Of a stretch of 64,000 bases of DNA, positions 50,354-62,970 are shown in pieces. Below the pieces are notes generated by a model. The model was not told the origin of the DNA, searched no databases, and saw nothing but the letters and a program-made list of their open reading frames with translations. Positions within the stretch are counted from its first letter, which is position 1, and each line of letters begins with the position of its first letter. Source of the stretch: Ganoderma boninense (Eukaryota; Basidiomycota; Agaricomycetes; Polyporales; Polyporaceae); NCBI GenBank assembly GCA_002900995.3, contig CM035309.1, forward strand, positions 806,001 to 870,000, written 5' to 3'. The translations under genes and the position numbers were made by a program.

Positions 50354-51273
50354 GTTGCGTTCCACGGCGAGGAGGGCAGAAGATAGAGATAGAGTGTACA
50401 AGCTATGAACCCGAGGAGAAGAAAACCGCGAGGAGTATATAATAAAGTGCGGGGTGAAGCCAAGCCACCGGCGTCCGGTTCTCTTCTCCCCGCCTTCACA
50501 TGCCTCGCTCACCCCTAACCCTAGAGGCTGCGACTGCCTTACTTGGACTCAACGCCGGTGACCAGTGGCCCGAACCCGCCAGCCAATTGCAAGCGAGGAT
50601 CACTTTCACTCGCTTCAAAAATGACCTGCTTTGTGAGTGCTTACATCGCCCTCGCTGGCCCGTATATTCACTCGAGCCTCCGTATTTTCGCTGCAAAGAG
50701 CTGCAGCTCGTAGTCATCGGACGACTCGCGGTATCGGGTTTTAGTTGGCTTACGTACTAGTAGCATCGTGCCATCGTCCTCCAGTAACAGGTCCCATGGC
50801 GCGAAGCCACCACCGGTCATCGCGGCCCCGGAGATGAGGCGGAGAGGGTGGAATGAGCCTGACGTCCTGGCACTGACTAAGGAGTGCGAAACGACCGCGA
50901 TTCAATACATCGGCTCTCGACACCTGGGCATCCCCCACGACCGTCAAGCTAGACCCTTGCGGAGATGACCAGCAGTGCAACACGTTTGCTCTCCATGAGC
51001 TGAGCATTGATTTGAATATTGAGGGCTGTAATGATTGTTCAGCAAACCGCCAACAGGTACCGGTCCGCTTCTGCACAAACATCTACTGATTCAGATAATA
51101 CCCTAAAACACATTCATTGAACCCGCAAAAACATCGTTAATATCATCGATAAGTTACAGCTACGAGTTATATCGAGCGGCTGTGCCCATTGAGACGGAGA
51201 CGGCATCGAGAGAGGTCATCGCATAGTCCCAAGGACCACACATTCTCCATGCTGTGAACAAAGTGCTGGATGG
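50354..51273. other. intergenic; possible small ORF at 50500
   Basis: Divergent from the carrier, an open frame 50500-50760 (+) starts MPRSPLTLEAATALLGLN and could be a first exon, since a GT donor follows LLC-type sequence near 50632. I found no convincing downstream exon, so I do not call a gene. Confidence 0.35.
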
Positions 51274-53025
51274 CTAGCATGCGCCGTCGTCGGTCCAGTC
51301 GCCGGCCGCGCCCCCAGGGGTGCTGTTGTAGGTCCACCACTTGGCGGTCCAGAGGTGGCCGTTGTACGTCACCTGCTGGCCTCCATTGTACTGGGCGATT
51401 CCGAGTCGGCTCATGATCAGCTTGGTATTCTCGTTAGGAATGAGAGGACGGGAATTTAAACTCACAGCAACGGTGGAGGACCAGGCGGCGACACCCGAGC
51501 AAGAACCCGGAGAGCCAGTCGGGGTGGACGTAGTGGAAGTTGTGGTCGTGGTGGTCGTGTGGGAGGTAGTCGAGGTCGAAGTCGTGCTCGTCGTCGTCGT
51601 CGTCGTTCCGCCACCACCGCTCTGGCGAATTGCGTTCTTAACGGTCTGGTCGAAGCGACCGTTCGCTGTCGTGTCAAGGCGATAGACATTAGTGGAAAGT
51701 CTTCTTCAAAGACATCGACTGATAACATACCATAAGCCTGCGAGGCGTCCCAGAGCATGACACCGCCGAAGGAGGAGTACTTGCTGCGCGTCTCGAGGGC
51801 AATATTGATCAGTGTCGTGGAGTCAACGTAGCCAGAGTTGCCGGCGGTCGAAGAGGCCAGCGCGCCGATGTAGACCTTGACGTTCTTGTTCGGCGAGACG
51901 GTCTTGGCCCAGGTGTCCCACGAACTGAAGTCCCAGGCGTTGGCGTCGTTGTAGTTGGGCAGGCCACAGGCGTTGTTGTAGAACTGGACGAAGACGGCGT
52001 CGAAGGCGACGGCGTTCAGGACGCTAAGGAAGGACGCTGAGTACACCTGACAGAGATCATGAAAAAACATGAGGACACCTACGCTGACATGTAGGCATCG
52101 GGGTACGGGCACTGCGGGGCACCGGTGACGTAGTACTTCTTGCTCGAGCCTTGTGCGAGAGTGCGGATGCGGTTGATGAACGAGTCGAAGTATGTAGTGC
52201 CGCCACCCTCGATGTCGATATCGATACTAGAGGCATGCATCAGCCTCGATATCAACCCGGATCACAAGGAACCACGTACCCGTCAAGAACAGCGCTACCG
52301 AAGGGACGAGTGCTGCTCGATCCGCCGAGGAATAGGTTCCAGATGGTATCGCCGAAGGCAGTGGCCTGGTCGGCAGAGCTGAAGCTCGCGGCGCCAGTCG
52401 CACCGCCGAGGGAAAGGGTGACGATCTTGCCCTTGGCCTGGCAGGCCTGGATTGACGAAGCGAGGAACGAGCAATTCGGGAGCTCCGTTCCCGAGAAGTC
52501 CGAATCGTCGGAGGGGTTGCAGGTCTTATTCCACGAGGTGAGCGGGGATTCAAGCAGATACCCATGCGTATATTGGACTGGGTACAACTCACGTTGGCCA
52601 GGTTCAGGGAAGGTTCGCCACCAGCGCCGAAGAACACATTCACGAACGCCATGGGAATGACATCAATGATATCATCCTAAAATAGGGTTTGTTAGAAGCT
52701 GCGTGCTGTTAGAACTGGCGGTGAAATACCTGGCAATAATACGAGAGGTCCTTCTGCCAGTTTGCGGTGTCGGAGCCATGGGTAGCACCGTACGAGTTCT
52801 GGCCGTAGTACCTAGATGGCGCCAATGAGGGGATGTGTAAGCAAATCGTGCTGATGCGACTTACACCGCGAGCTAATATTGATAAGGGTCAGTCGCTGAA
52901 AACATGGATAAGAGTGCTGGAGAGATTGGACGTACGTTGTCACTCCTCGATACATCGAAACCAGAAACGTGGAGAACGCCCAAGGACAGGGCGGAGAGGA
53001 CGGCAGCGCACAAGGAGTAAACCAT
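51274..53025 (-). CDS. second GH18 chitinase with C-terminal CBM5/12-type module
   Basis: The paralogue of the chitinase at 41722, in the opposite orientation and with no frame break seen. Exons on the minus strand: 53025-52936, 52872-52865 (8 bases), 52811-52730, 52676-52593, 52524-52280, 52227-52083, 52023-51731, 51665-51466 and 51390-51274. The exon layout matches the sister gene, including the 8-base exon. It has a signal peptide (LCAAVLSALSLGVLHVSG), YYGQNSYGATHGSDTANW, FSGTELPNCSFLASSIQ, LSLGGATGAASF, the catalytic LDG-IDIDIEGGG, VMLWDASQAY, a Thr-rich linker, and a YNGGQQVTYNGHLWTAKWW module ending WTDDGAC. Confidence 0.93.
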
Positions 53026-53621
53026 CTTCGAGTTGGACCTTGAAGCTCGAATGCTGAGAAAGACAGAGGTCGGAAGACTCAGCGAGGTAACCCAGAGGGT
53101 GTCCGAGGACACCAAGCGAGACTTCGTCCGGTCTCTTTATCTTCTCGGTACGCCGGGCGGCACGACCTTGTAGCATGGTTGAACGTCCCCGTGTATGCAA
53201 GAACGCATGGTACGTGGTCATTTGGACGCCGGACCCGAATGGCACTTCAGTTGACGAGAACGCCGAGGCTCATTACGGTATGCATCTCGAGCGCGTTGGT
53301 CTCTTGTCCAAATGCCACGTCGCGATGGCAGTTGGCCACAGCCATAGCGACGTCCTGAGCGGCGGCCATATCAGCCATAGGCCACCATATCGAAGGAAGC
53401 GTTTAACTCACGAAATGGAAGAGACATACGCATGCACATTGCCAACTAGCTGCGGACCACATGGAAGTTTTGTTACTGCACAAACTTGGCACAAACGCAC
53501 ACGAGGTTGTTGAATGCCTGCGGGGACCACGCGAGAACACAACGCGAACATCGATGTACAAGAAGTTTCCGATCATCATATTTCATCCTGATCCAGAGTT
53601 AAGAAGTAAATTGGTCGCGAG
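53026..53621. other. intergenic, chitinase 2 promoter
   Basis: A TATA-like GATAAAG on the minus strand near 53134-53141 lies about 110 bases upstream of the chitinase start. No gene seen. Confidence 0.45.
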
Positions 53622-54608
53622 TTAGGTATGGGCCGGAGGGGCCTTTGTGCGCTTAAACGCCGGATGGTCCTTCCACAGTTCGATCTGGGCATCCTGCCAG
53701 TATGATGATCACACGTGAGCAACGTATCTACCAGGACGCCATGCTGGACGTTGCCACTCACCTCATCCCAGCTGACCTGAAAACTAGGCCGCTCCGTCAG
53801 GTCTTGTATGTACGTCCTGAACCGCGTGTATTCCTCGCCAGCAAGCGCCTGGCGTACTTTATCGCCTTCTTCATAGGTGTATCCCCCGAGACCCCTGCGG
53901 AAGAACAGCATCATGCGCACAAGGAACGGCGCGACGGCGCAGTCGGCAATCGAATATTGCCCAACTGCGAATCCTGCAGGCGGGAGAGCCGACTGGAACT
54001 TGCTGAGCGCCTGGAGGAGGCCTTCAGCGGGCTGCCCGAGGAAGACGGCCGCTTTGAAGGCGTCGTGGACGTAGTTCTCATAGAGCGAGATAACGCGACG
54101 GGCCTTCGCGCGGAGGACGGCATCGTCGGGGAGGAGGTTCGCCTCGGGATAGATATCTGCGATAAACTCGAGGAGCGCAATCGACTCGGAAAGCTTCTCG
54201 GACTCCGCAGAAGGTTGATCAGATGGGACATCGGGCCCCCGTACGTGATGGAAGGGATCTAGAAAATCGTGAGCGAGTGGAAGCAGGCGGAGCGCGGGAG
54301 TGGATGGATGGCGATCCTGACCTTGCCTAAGGGGTTGATGGTGTAGTACCACTCAGGCTTGGAACCCTTCTTCCCGAATTCATGTGTCTTGTACTGAGCG
54401 CCAGCCACATCCAGGGCGAGTTGAACCTGGTGTAAAGATGGATGATGGGAGGTCTAGCGATGATAAGAAGCTCAACGACACTTACCCGGTGAGAGTACGG
54501 AGAGTACTGTGACAAAGCCGATCGTGAGCGTTAGCAGGATGGTTCGCTGCAAGCGGTTCAGATTCTCACCGCAGCAGTGTAGAACGTGATTTGCTTTGCG
54601 GGCGACAT
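53622..54608 (-). CDS. glutathione S-transferase family protein
   Basis: GSTs join glutathione to electrophiles or act as glutathione-dependent reductases. Exons on the minus strand: 54608-54570, 54506-54486, 54426-54322, 54258-53762 and 53693-53622. The N-terminal thioredoxin fold shows ITFYTAA, YSPYSHRVQLALDVAGAQY and NPLGKIPSITYG with the cis-proline. The GSH-binding Glu-Ser lies in SEKLSESIALLEFIADIYP. The helical C-terminal domain follows (GQYSIADCAVAPFLVRM). The end is FKRTKAPPAHT. The catalytic residue is probably the Ser of YSPYSHR. The frame looks intact. Confidence 0.88.
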
Positions 54609-55534
54609 GGTGAAGGAATAGAAGACGACCGTGGTCCTTAAAATGCCGGGTTGATGAGTCACGGTATGTGCAGAGGGCACGCCGGTATGTCAAAGGACTG
54701 CGGTGGGGTTCAAGTCTGTTGTGGTGCAGCTGTAGTCTGGGGTGTAGATAATGTTAGCCGGGGTCCAGTCAGTAAATACGTGTCAAATCAAATGGCTGAC
54801 AAGGCTATGAGAGGAACGTACGTGGTGAAGTAGTGGGGAGGAATAGCTGCTTGATCCCCATGACATTGCTCAGGGCGGAACCCCATGCTTACGTTGTGCA
54901 TGCCTTACGAATGACCAGGACCCGGTAAGTACTAAGTAGTCTGAGTGGTTGTCATCTCTGAGCTGATGCACGACTCTTTTATATAATCCCACGATTCGGC
55001 GAACATGAAGCTCTCAAGACCAGGACCAGCGACATAGTTCCAATGAACCTGTGCCTCAACCTCACGTCGCTTCTCGGACAAATTGAGCGTCATTAATGTT
55101 TCTCTACTCAGCCTATTACACACCTGCTTTTGAAGCATAAATGAATGTTGGCAAGTCGCGTATCGTCTAAACAAGGCCCGAAGGCTTGTGCATGTTTCGG
55201 ACGACTCGGAGAAGCCATTGACGTCGTGGTGAGAAAGCCTTGAATTCATATCTCTTCGCATCCTGGAATACTCAATGTGTTAACATGCGATGAGGTGCAT
55301 GAGTGGAACAAACCGACATACTATTGTAGAAAAGAGTCGTGGTGGTCATGGTCGAGTGCCGTCTAACGACCCAGGAGTCAGGACCCTCGACCCGATGGGC
55401 GCCTTAGCGGGAAAGGGCCGAGCGCCTGCTACCGAACTTGCACCAAGCCTCCACCACTCACGGTCAACTCGACCGTCTACATCATCCGTATCTCATCACA
55501 TACCTCTGTATTATATTCCTAGTAGTCTTCCATT
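54609..55534. other. intergenic, no gene seen
   Basis: Divergent promoter zone of the GST and XRN1 genes. Open frames are short and featureless. Confidence 0.45.
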
Positions 55535-58500
55535 ATGGGTGAGTTTCAAATGACTCGGTTACGACTGTGCTAACAGAGCGTGACCAGGTATTCCGAAGGT
55601 CGGTCCTGAATGTCTGACGTACGCGTCTTCCACTGACTCAATTCCCAACAGTTCTTCAGATACATTTCGTGAGTTCATTTTTCACGGCACAGTAGCATGT
55701 GCTGACCCTATCGTAGCGAGCGGTACCCCTTGACATCGCAGTTGATTCAGGAGAACAAGATTCCGGAATTCGGTGGGTGGCTCTTCCAAATTACTCTGAC
55801 TCTAGTGCTAAACTCGGCTTCCAGATAACCTATACGTCGACTTCAATGGTATCATACACAACTGTGCGTAATCGACCCTCTGCTCAACGCTACGTTGCGA
55901 CTGAACCGATGAGCCCTGAAGGCTCACATCCCAATGACGAGGACGCCCACTTCCGGCTCACTGAAGAGCAAATCTTCACCTCCATCTTTGCGTATGTCGA
56001 TCATCTGTTTGGAAAGATCAAGCCGAAGAAGCTGTTTTTCATGGCCGTCGATGGTGTCGCCCCACGTGCGAAGATGAACCAGCAACGGAGCCGTCGCTTC
56101 AGGACGGCCAAGGAAGCGAGGGAGGTGCGCGAGAAGGCAGAAAGGAAAGGGGAGAAGCTGCCAGAGACGAAAGCGTTCGACAGCAATTGTATCACGCCAG
56201 GTAAGTCTATACAGTGCTGGGAGCGGGGGACGGAGGGTGGTTGAACGAGGGGCCTCGTGTACACGTGCAGGTACGGAGTTCATGGCGCGGCTATCGGAGC
56301 AATTGCGTTACTTCGTGAACAAGAAGATCTCAGAGGACGCAAACTGGCGGGATGTCACCGTCGTGCTGTCGGGACACGACGTCCCGGGCGAGGGCGAACA
56401 CAAGATCATGGAGTACATTCGACTGTCGAGGGCACAACCGGATTACGATCCCAATGTGCGGCACTGTCTGTACGGCCTGGACGCTGATTTGATCATGCTG
56501 GGTCTGCTGAGCCATGACCCGCACTTCTGCTTGCTGCGAGAGGAGGTGAAATTTGGCCCTGCTTCGAAGAGCAAGGGAAACAAAAGGTATGTCAACCCGC
56601 CCAAATCTCTACTCAATGAAGTCACATATAAACTGTCCCCCGTAGCCTCGATTCTATCAACTTTTACTTGCTACATCTGACGCTAATGCGGGAGTACCTG
56701 GATCTCGAGTTCCACGACATCGAGCCAGTCTTACCGTTCGATTACAGCCTTGAGCACGTCATCGACGACTTCATCTTGCTTGCCGTGTTTGTCGGGAACG
56801 ATTTCCTGCCGAACTTGCCAGATCTACACATCCATGAGAACGGACTGGAGAAGTTGTTCGATGTCTACAAGAAGGCATTACCGTCACTAGGCAAGATCCC
56901 CTTCTCTTCCTGAATTGCCCATATTTAACATCAACGCAGACGGCTATCTGAACGAGAACGGCGTCATCAATACTAAGCGCCTGCAGGTCATTTTGGACGA
57001 GATGGCGGAGTGGGAAAGGGAAGTTTTTGAGAAGGAGTACGCGGATATCAATTGGTATAAGGGGAAGCAGGCGAAACACGTGAAGGAGATGGAATTAGGA
57101 AGAAAGCGGTCGAAGCTGGGTTCGTACCGCAGCATCTATGCTTCATCAGTCGCTGAATGGCCTCTCGCAGTTTTGACATCGTCTCAGCGAAAGATCTTTG
57201 ACCGGGTGAAGAAGTTTGTGCTGGAGAGGAGGAAGTTGCCGGTGGCTCAGCAGGCCAGCCACGGGCCACTTACGATGGTGAACGACTTCCCCGCCGCAGA
57301 CCGAGCGTTCATCACTCGTCTCGCTGAGGACCTCCACCTATCAATTGCTTGGGATGAGTATGACGAGGAAGACAGAAATTTGGTCACGTGGCGATTCCCT
57401 GGGGAGATGGATGAGCCTTTCCCAGAGAATGGAAGCGGCAAGGCGGAGGACGAGAACGATGAGGAGTGGGAAGATGAGGACGACGAGGAGTCGAGAGCGG
57501 CTGTAGATCGAGTTCTCAACAAGTACGGGAAGGCAAAGGTGATGGAGGAAGACAAGGAGGGCGACTTCGACGCACGATACGAGTTGTCCATTAAGGAGAA
57601 GATGGACGAATGGAAACGAGGTTACTACCAAGTAAGTTGATTGTGCCGCTGCGCTGCGAATCGAGCGTTCACACGTGTTGCAGGGCAAGCTGGAATTCTC
57701 GTACGACGACCCGAAGGACATGGGCGATCTCGTCTACCGATATGTTGAGGGGCTGCAGTGGGTCATGCACTATTACTACAGCGGCGTTGCGTCCTGGAGT
57801 TGGTTCTACGACTACCACTACGCACCCCGCATCTCAGGTATGTTAGGTACTTGTCATCTGCGACCCACGCTAACCCCATAGTCAGACCTGAAGGGCATCG
57901 ACGAGATGTCCTTCAACTTTGATCTCGGACACCCATTCCGGCCGTTCGAACAGCTCATGGGTGTTCTTCCGGAAGCGAGCAAGGAACTCATCCCAGTACC
58001 ATATCGAGTGCGTTAATTCCAGCGAAGAAGAGGCTACTCTCTGACAATCTATCTGCAGGATCTCATGTTCGATCCGAACTCTCCGATTCTGGATTTCTAC
58101 CCAACCGAGTTCGAGCAGGATCTCAATGGAAAGAAACAGGACTGGGAGGCCGTCGTGAAGATCCCATTCATCGAAGAACGTCGACTATTGAAGGCGATGC
58201 GCTGTAGGTTGCCTTTACTCTGTTTTTTTTTTATATCTCTCATTCACATCCATGTAGCACGGGAGGCTCAGCTGACAGAAGAGGAGAGGCGGCGCAATGC
58301 TTTCGGGACGAGCACCAAATTCACATATACACCCGGCGAGCCTACTGTGTACCCCTCCTCTCTACCCGGTTTCTTCCCAACACTCCAACGTTGCTATTGC
58401 AAGATGGAGCCATTCGACCTTCCTACGCTGGATGGCCTTCACCTCATTGAAGGGTTGTGTGATGGCGTCTTCCTTGGCGCAGACGCACTCGCCGGTTTCC

Positions 58501-60777
58501 CGTCTCTTCAAACCCTTCCTCACACAGCACTATTAGGTCCTCACGGTGTCAACGTCCACGGCTCTGAGAGCCGGAACAAATCGATGGTCATTCACGTCGA
58601 CAACGCTCACGAGAACCGTAAGGTCGAGGATATTGCGCGAGAGATGATCGGCCAGAGGACGTTTATTGGCTGGCCGTTCCTCCAGGAGGGCAAGGTCATC
58701 GCGGTCTCAGATTCGCTTTTCAAGTACGAGAAGGTGTCTCTTGTTCAAGGTGACCCGCCGAAGGTCATCTCGAACCCGCACACGACCCAGGCGCTCGGGC
58801 TATGGAAGATGAAGGCGGAGAAGATCGAGCACTTCTACTCGAAACGCTGTGGTGTCATCACGGGGAACATTGATGTTCTTTTGCATGTCCGTCCTCTCAA
58901 AGGTCAGTTGATGTTCTACCACTACCTCATATGTCGAACTAATACGGTAGATATTAGGTCTGAAGCGCTTGGACGATGGGTCGTTTGTCAAGGACTATGA
59001 AGGGCCTGAAAAAGAGACTGAGCAGGCCGTGCAGATGGCGGTCTCTGCGGTGAACTCCGAAGACCCCAGATTTTTGGAGAAGGAAGCACCCCCCTTTCCG
59101 AGGAGTTCCCTGACGGCAGTAAAATCTTCTTCTTGGGCGAGCACGCGTACGGTGTCGCTGCACAGGTTTCTGCAACTGATGCACACACATTGTCGGTCAT
59201 CTTGGCGGTGAGTCCTATGTACCGTGTTGCTTCCGCATTGCGCGCTGATTCGACTCGTTTGTGAAAGTTCTTCCCCACCGAGAAGACCGAAAACGAGGAA
59301 TTCAAAGCGGTCGTCTCGAACCGCTCGCAGAACAAGTACTTCCCTTCTTTCAAGGTTGCAGATATGCTTGGCATTTCGAGCAAGGCGTTGTCTAAGATCA
59401 CAGCGAGCTTCATGGTCCTTACCGGTGACGGAAGCAAGAGTAATCTCGGTCTGAGCTTGAAATTCGAGGCGAAGGCCTTGAAGGTCATTGAATACTCACG
59501 CAAGGATGGCCGCTATTGGGAGTTCAGCGAGAAGGCTGTCCAGCTTATCCACGAGTACAAGGCCACGTATCCTGAGGTCTTCCGTGTCCTTGACCGTAGC
59601 GGAGACGGTAGGAGTTTTTTCATAAGCTCTCGGCAGCGTCATACTGACCAGATTTACAGCGATGGTCAAAGGTACCGACGTCTTCCCTGGGGTTCAGAAC
59701 CCTGAAGCGAAGGTGAAAGAGGTCAAGACGTGGCTCAACTCGAAGGGGGTCAGGGACTTCGAGCCGGTGTCCCTCTTCTGCGACCAACTGGGCAAGGAGA
59801 CCGTGAAGGAGATCGAGGCACTTGCAGATAACCTCACTGCTAACAAGCAGCCGGGCGGGTTCAAGAAGGCGATCGTCAAGGGCATTCCTCGTCAGGCCGT
59901 TCTCAAGCCATCTCATGCGGTCTACCGCCTTCAGAACCAGCACTTCGCGCTTGGAGACAGAGTTACCATGGTGCAGGACTCTGGCGGTGTGCCCTTGTCG
60001 TGCAAGGGCGTCGTCATTGGGATGAACTCCAAGTCGATGGACGTCGTCTGGGATGCTCCCTTCATGTCTGGCACCACGCTGGGTGACAGGTCTGTTCGTT
60101 GCTCTTCTTCTATTCGTACTCTCATATGACCGTGCACATGCTAGGTGTTCGCAGTACCGTGGATCGACGGTCGAGTTCTGGTCGTGTCTCAACCTGACGA
60201 ACCCGCAGTTCCAGGCGTCGACGAACCCGAAGGCTCCTCACGTCCAAAAACCGAATGCGCCGTTCAACCCTCGGCTCGGGCCTCGTCCATCCGTGCAACC
60301 TGGTCCAGGTGTGCAGTCCGCCGCAGGGTTCCGTCATGCTGCCACTCCGTGCGTTAATCCACCCCATTACTGCTGCCTCCCTCTAACCCAATATTCTTTT
60401 TTTTCTCTAGACAAGGAGCGCACAATGGTATGGGACACAACGGTCCCGTCCAGATCATGGCGAACCCCAACCGCGGCCGCGGTGGTGCCGCACGAGGCGG
60501 CGGTCCAGGAGCACGCAATGGGCCCTCCACAGCCGCTCCGCCAACTGAGACCGACTCTGCCAACGACGGCTCGAAGTCCGGGCCCAACGGCAACCACGCC
60601 CAGCCGCCGCCGCAGAGGGGGAGAGGTGCGCCCTTCGCAGGCAACGGCTTCCGGGGTGGCTTCCGGGGCCAACGCGGGTTCCCGCCTCAGTTCCGCGGCC
60701 GTGGCTTCGGGCCTGGAGGTGGAGAACGCGGAGGGTTCAGAGGCCGAGGTGGCAGGGGCCATGTCGCGCCGTCGTGA
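55535..60777 (+). CDS. 5'-3' exoribonuclease XRN1
   Basis: XRN1 degrades decapped mRNA in the cytoplasm. The first three coding exons are tiny: 55535-55538, 55588-55598 and 55652-55668. Exons at 55717-55772 and 55825-55863 then complete MGIPKFFRYISERYPLTSQ and VDFNGIIHNC. Conserved segments: SIFAYVDHLFGKIKPKKLFF, SGHDVPGEGEHKIMEYIR, GLDADLIMLGLLSHDPHF, VIDDFILLAVFVGNDFLPNLP, GYLNENGVIN, then the PAZ/Tudor and SH3-like C-terminal regions, ending in an RGG/FRG-rich tail. The active-site acidic residues are present. The intron at 56891-56939 has a GC donor. An acidic insert (ENDEEWEDEDDEE) lies near 57450. One C appears missing in a C6 run near 59088-59093. XRN1 rather than XRN2 is judged from the N-terminus and length. 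Confidence 0.93.
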
Positions 60778-61614
60778 GGCGGGGACGAACAACAAACGCA
60801 TCTGGCACATCTGGGACTCGAGATCTGTTTGTTTGTAAGTATACTCCCCTGTAGCCTACATCCTCACTACTGCGTCTCTAGTCTACGTTTTTGGTGGGTC
60901 TTGTTCGCTTGACTGCCAGTGATGTCGTTTTGGGCCCGTTTTATGGGTCAGATCTGCAATCCTCGCCAGCATTTCCAGGGAATGAGCTTCAAGACATTTT
61001 TGCAACAATTTACTTTATTGCATTCTGGACGTGGCCCTACGGCATGTCGTATCAAGAGGCATACAAGGCACAGTAATCACAACACTACAAAACATGAACA
61101 TGGAACATGACGCGGTAAATTCTGGCTGCGGACGACGCGGGACTACTTGTGTCTTCTACGACGGACCTGGAGACGAGTAACACGAACGAGCCGACTACAT
61201 GGATTAAAAAACTAGAAGTGCATACCGAGTGCAGGGAAAACACGCGTAGGGTGCATGTGCAGAGCACTGGGCAGTGATAGTAGCATAAGAGGCGGCGAGT
61301 AGGATGTGAGGTATCGCGGGGGTACGTATCGCGGGTGGTGCCCCAGGCGCAGGGTCAAGGGGGGAGGAGGCAGGTAGGGATGGAGGGTGGGAAGGGGAGG
61401 ACGGGATAGAATGGGCGGGTAAGTGGGGTAGTAGGATAGTATGTGGGTGTCGCAAGGAGGGATACGCAGATAAGAGCGCGGCAACACGAGTCGACGCATC
61501 AAGAGGGTGGAGAGCAAGAAAAGACAAGGCCATTGGCGAGCCAGGAAGGAACATGCCCAAGAGAACCGGGAGTCGCATTCAGCGATATGAACACGAGCTG
61601 CATCGCGCCGACGA
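60778..61614. other. intergenic, G-rich tract between convergent genes
   Basis: XRN1 3' flank. Bases about 61350-61470 on the plus strand are dense in runs of three or more G (GGGGGGAGGAGG, GGGTGGGAAGGGGAGG). No gene. Confidence 0.5.
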
Positions 61615-62970
61615 CTAGGCTGCCTTGCGGATCGGGCCCATGGCGCGTTTCATCGGGTCCGAGCGGTCCTTCTCAGGAAGACGAGGCTCGCCGCTGCGGC
61701 TGCTGGGCCGCGTGCGGGGCTCGTCGCCGTCGGCGAGGACGCCCTTTAGCATGCGCCTTGCAACGCGGGCCGCCATCGCCGCCGCCATCACGTCCTTGTC
61801 CTCCTCCTCCACCTCGGGGATGGTGGAAGGGCCAGGGGCGCCTTTCGCGGCGCCGCGTGCCTCGTCGCTTGAGGAAGACCCGGCGCGCGACCGCCTCGTG
61901 GTCGCAGGCGTGGGCGATGTGGGGCGAGGGACGGTAGGGTGCGCCCGCTTGCGCGAGAGGTCGTGCTTCCGCGCCTCGGGGAAGAGGAGCTTGGGGGCGA
62001 TGGCGTCCGAAGGTGAGAAGTCGGGGTGGGTGACGGGCAGCTGGGATCGCGCCTCGATCTCCGCCGCAGCCTCTTCGGAGGTGTAATGCGGGTTCGACAC
62101 GAGCATCTTCACACCACGGCTGTTGAGAGAAGGCATTCATATTAGATGCTAAATGGTTAGATAAGGTAGGAGGGGGACGCACAAGACATAGGTGAGCGTC
62201 GGCTTCTCCTCACGCTTCTGAGGGGTCTTGGGCTCTGGCGAGCTCTGGTCTCCGCTGGCAGCAGAGACGGGCGAATCGTCGGCGAGGAAGGGATTGTAGG
62301 GCGAGTCACGCTCAGGCAACGCCTTGCCCTTCGCCTTCTCCTTGGTGGGCTCAGGGGGAGGCGGGGTGGCCGGGCGAGGGACAACCACAGGCGCCCGTCG
62401 GGAGGGTGGTGGGGACAGCAACCCACTATGGCCGCGGCGCAGGAGGTGGGGGGCAGGAGGAGGCGATGAGGACGGAGAACGCGTGCGGGAACGGGTCCTA
62501 GTCCGTGCACGGCTCTTGATCACCCTATGGGGAGGCTTCCCGCCACTGGGGCCTGCAGCCTTGGACGAGCCAGCTGCGTCCTTGCCCATCCAGAACTCCT
62601 CCTCGGCGCGAGCCTGGCTAAGTTCCTCCGCGATCGCATCTAGGGTCATGGTCTTCCGCTTCTTGTGACCGATAGACAGTTCCCCGTCCTTCTTCTTGCT
62701 GCTGCGCCTATCTTCGTCGTCCTCCTCCGGCTCGGGGACCTCGTGCTCGTCCTCCTCCTCAGACGACGAATCGGTTACGCGAGATCGAGAGCGACGCTTG
62801 CGCTTGTGAGTCGTGCGTGGTGGGGTGGGGGGTAGTGCGGGTGCTGCCGATGCTGCCCGTTTGGCTGGAGGTGGTCTCTTGGCTGCCATTGCGGAGGCTC
62901 CTGCAAGGTCTGTGTCGGGAGCTGGTGCAGAGCCACCGTGTGGTTTGACGGCAGCGCGCACTCTTGGCAT
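61615..62970 (-). CDS. nuclear-type disordered protein of unknown function
   Basis: Two exons on the minus strand, 62970-62183 and 62119-61615, separated by a 63-base intron, give about 430 residues. Runs of Lys/Arg (HKRKRRSRSRV, HKKRKT, DLSRKRAH) are likely nuclear localisation signals. Acidic blocks (SSSEEEDEHEVPEPEEDDED) and Pro/Ser-rich segments suggest disorder. A compact conserved-looking segment bridges the intron (KPTLTYVFRGVKMLVSNPHY). I do not recognise a domain. The intron phase and consistent frame support a real gene. Confidence 0.7.
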
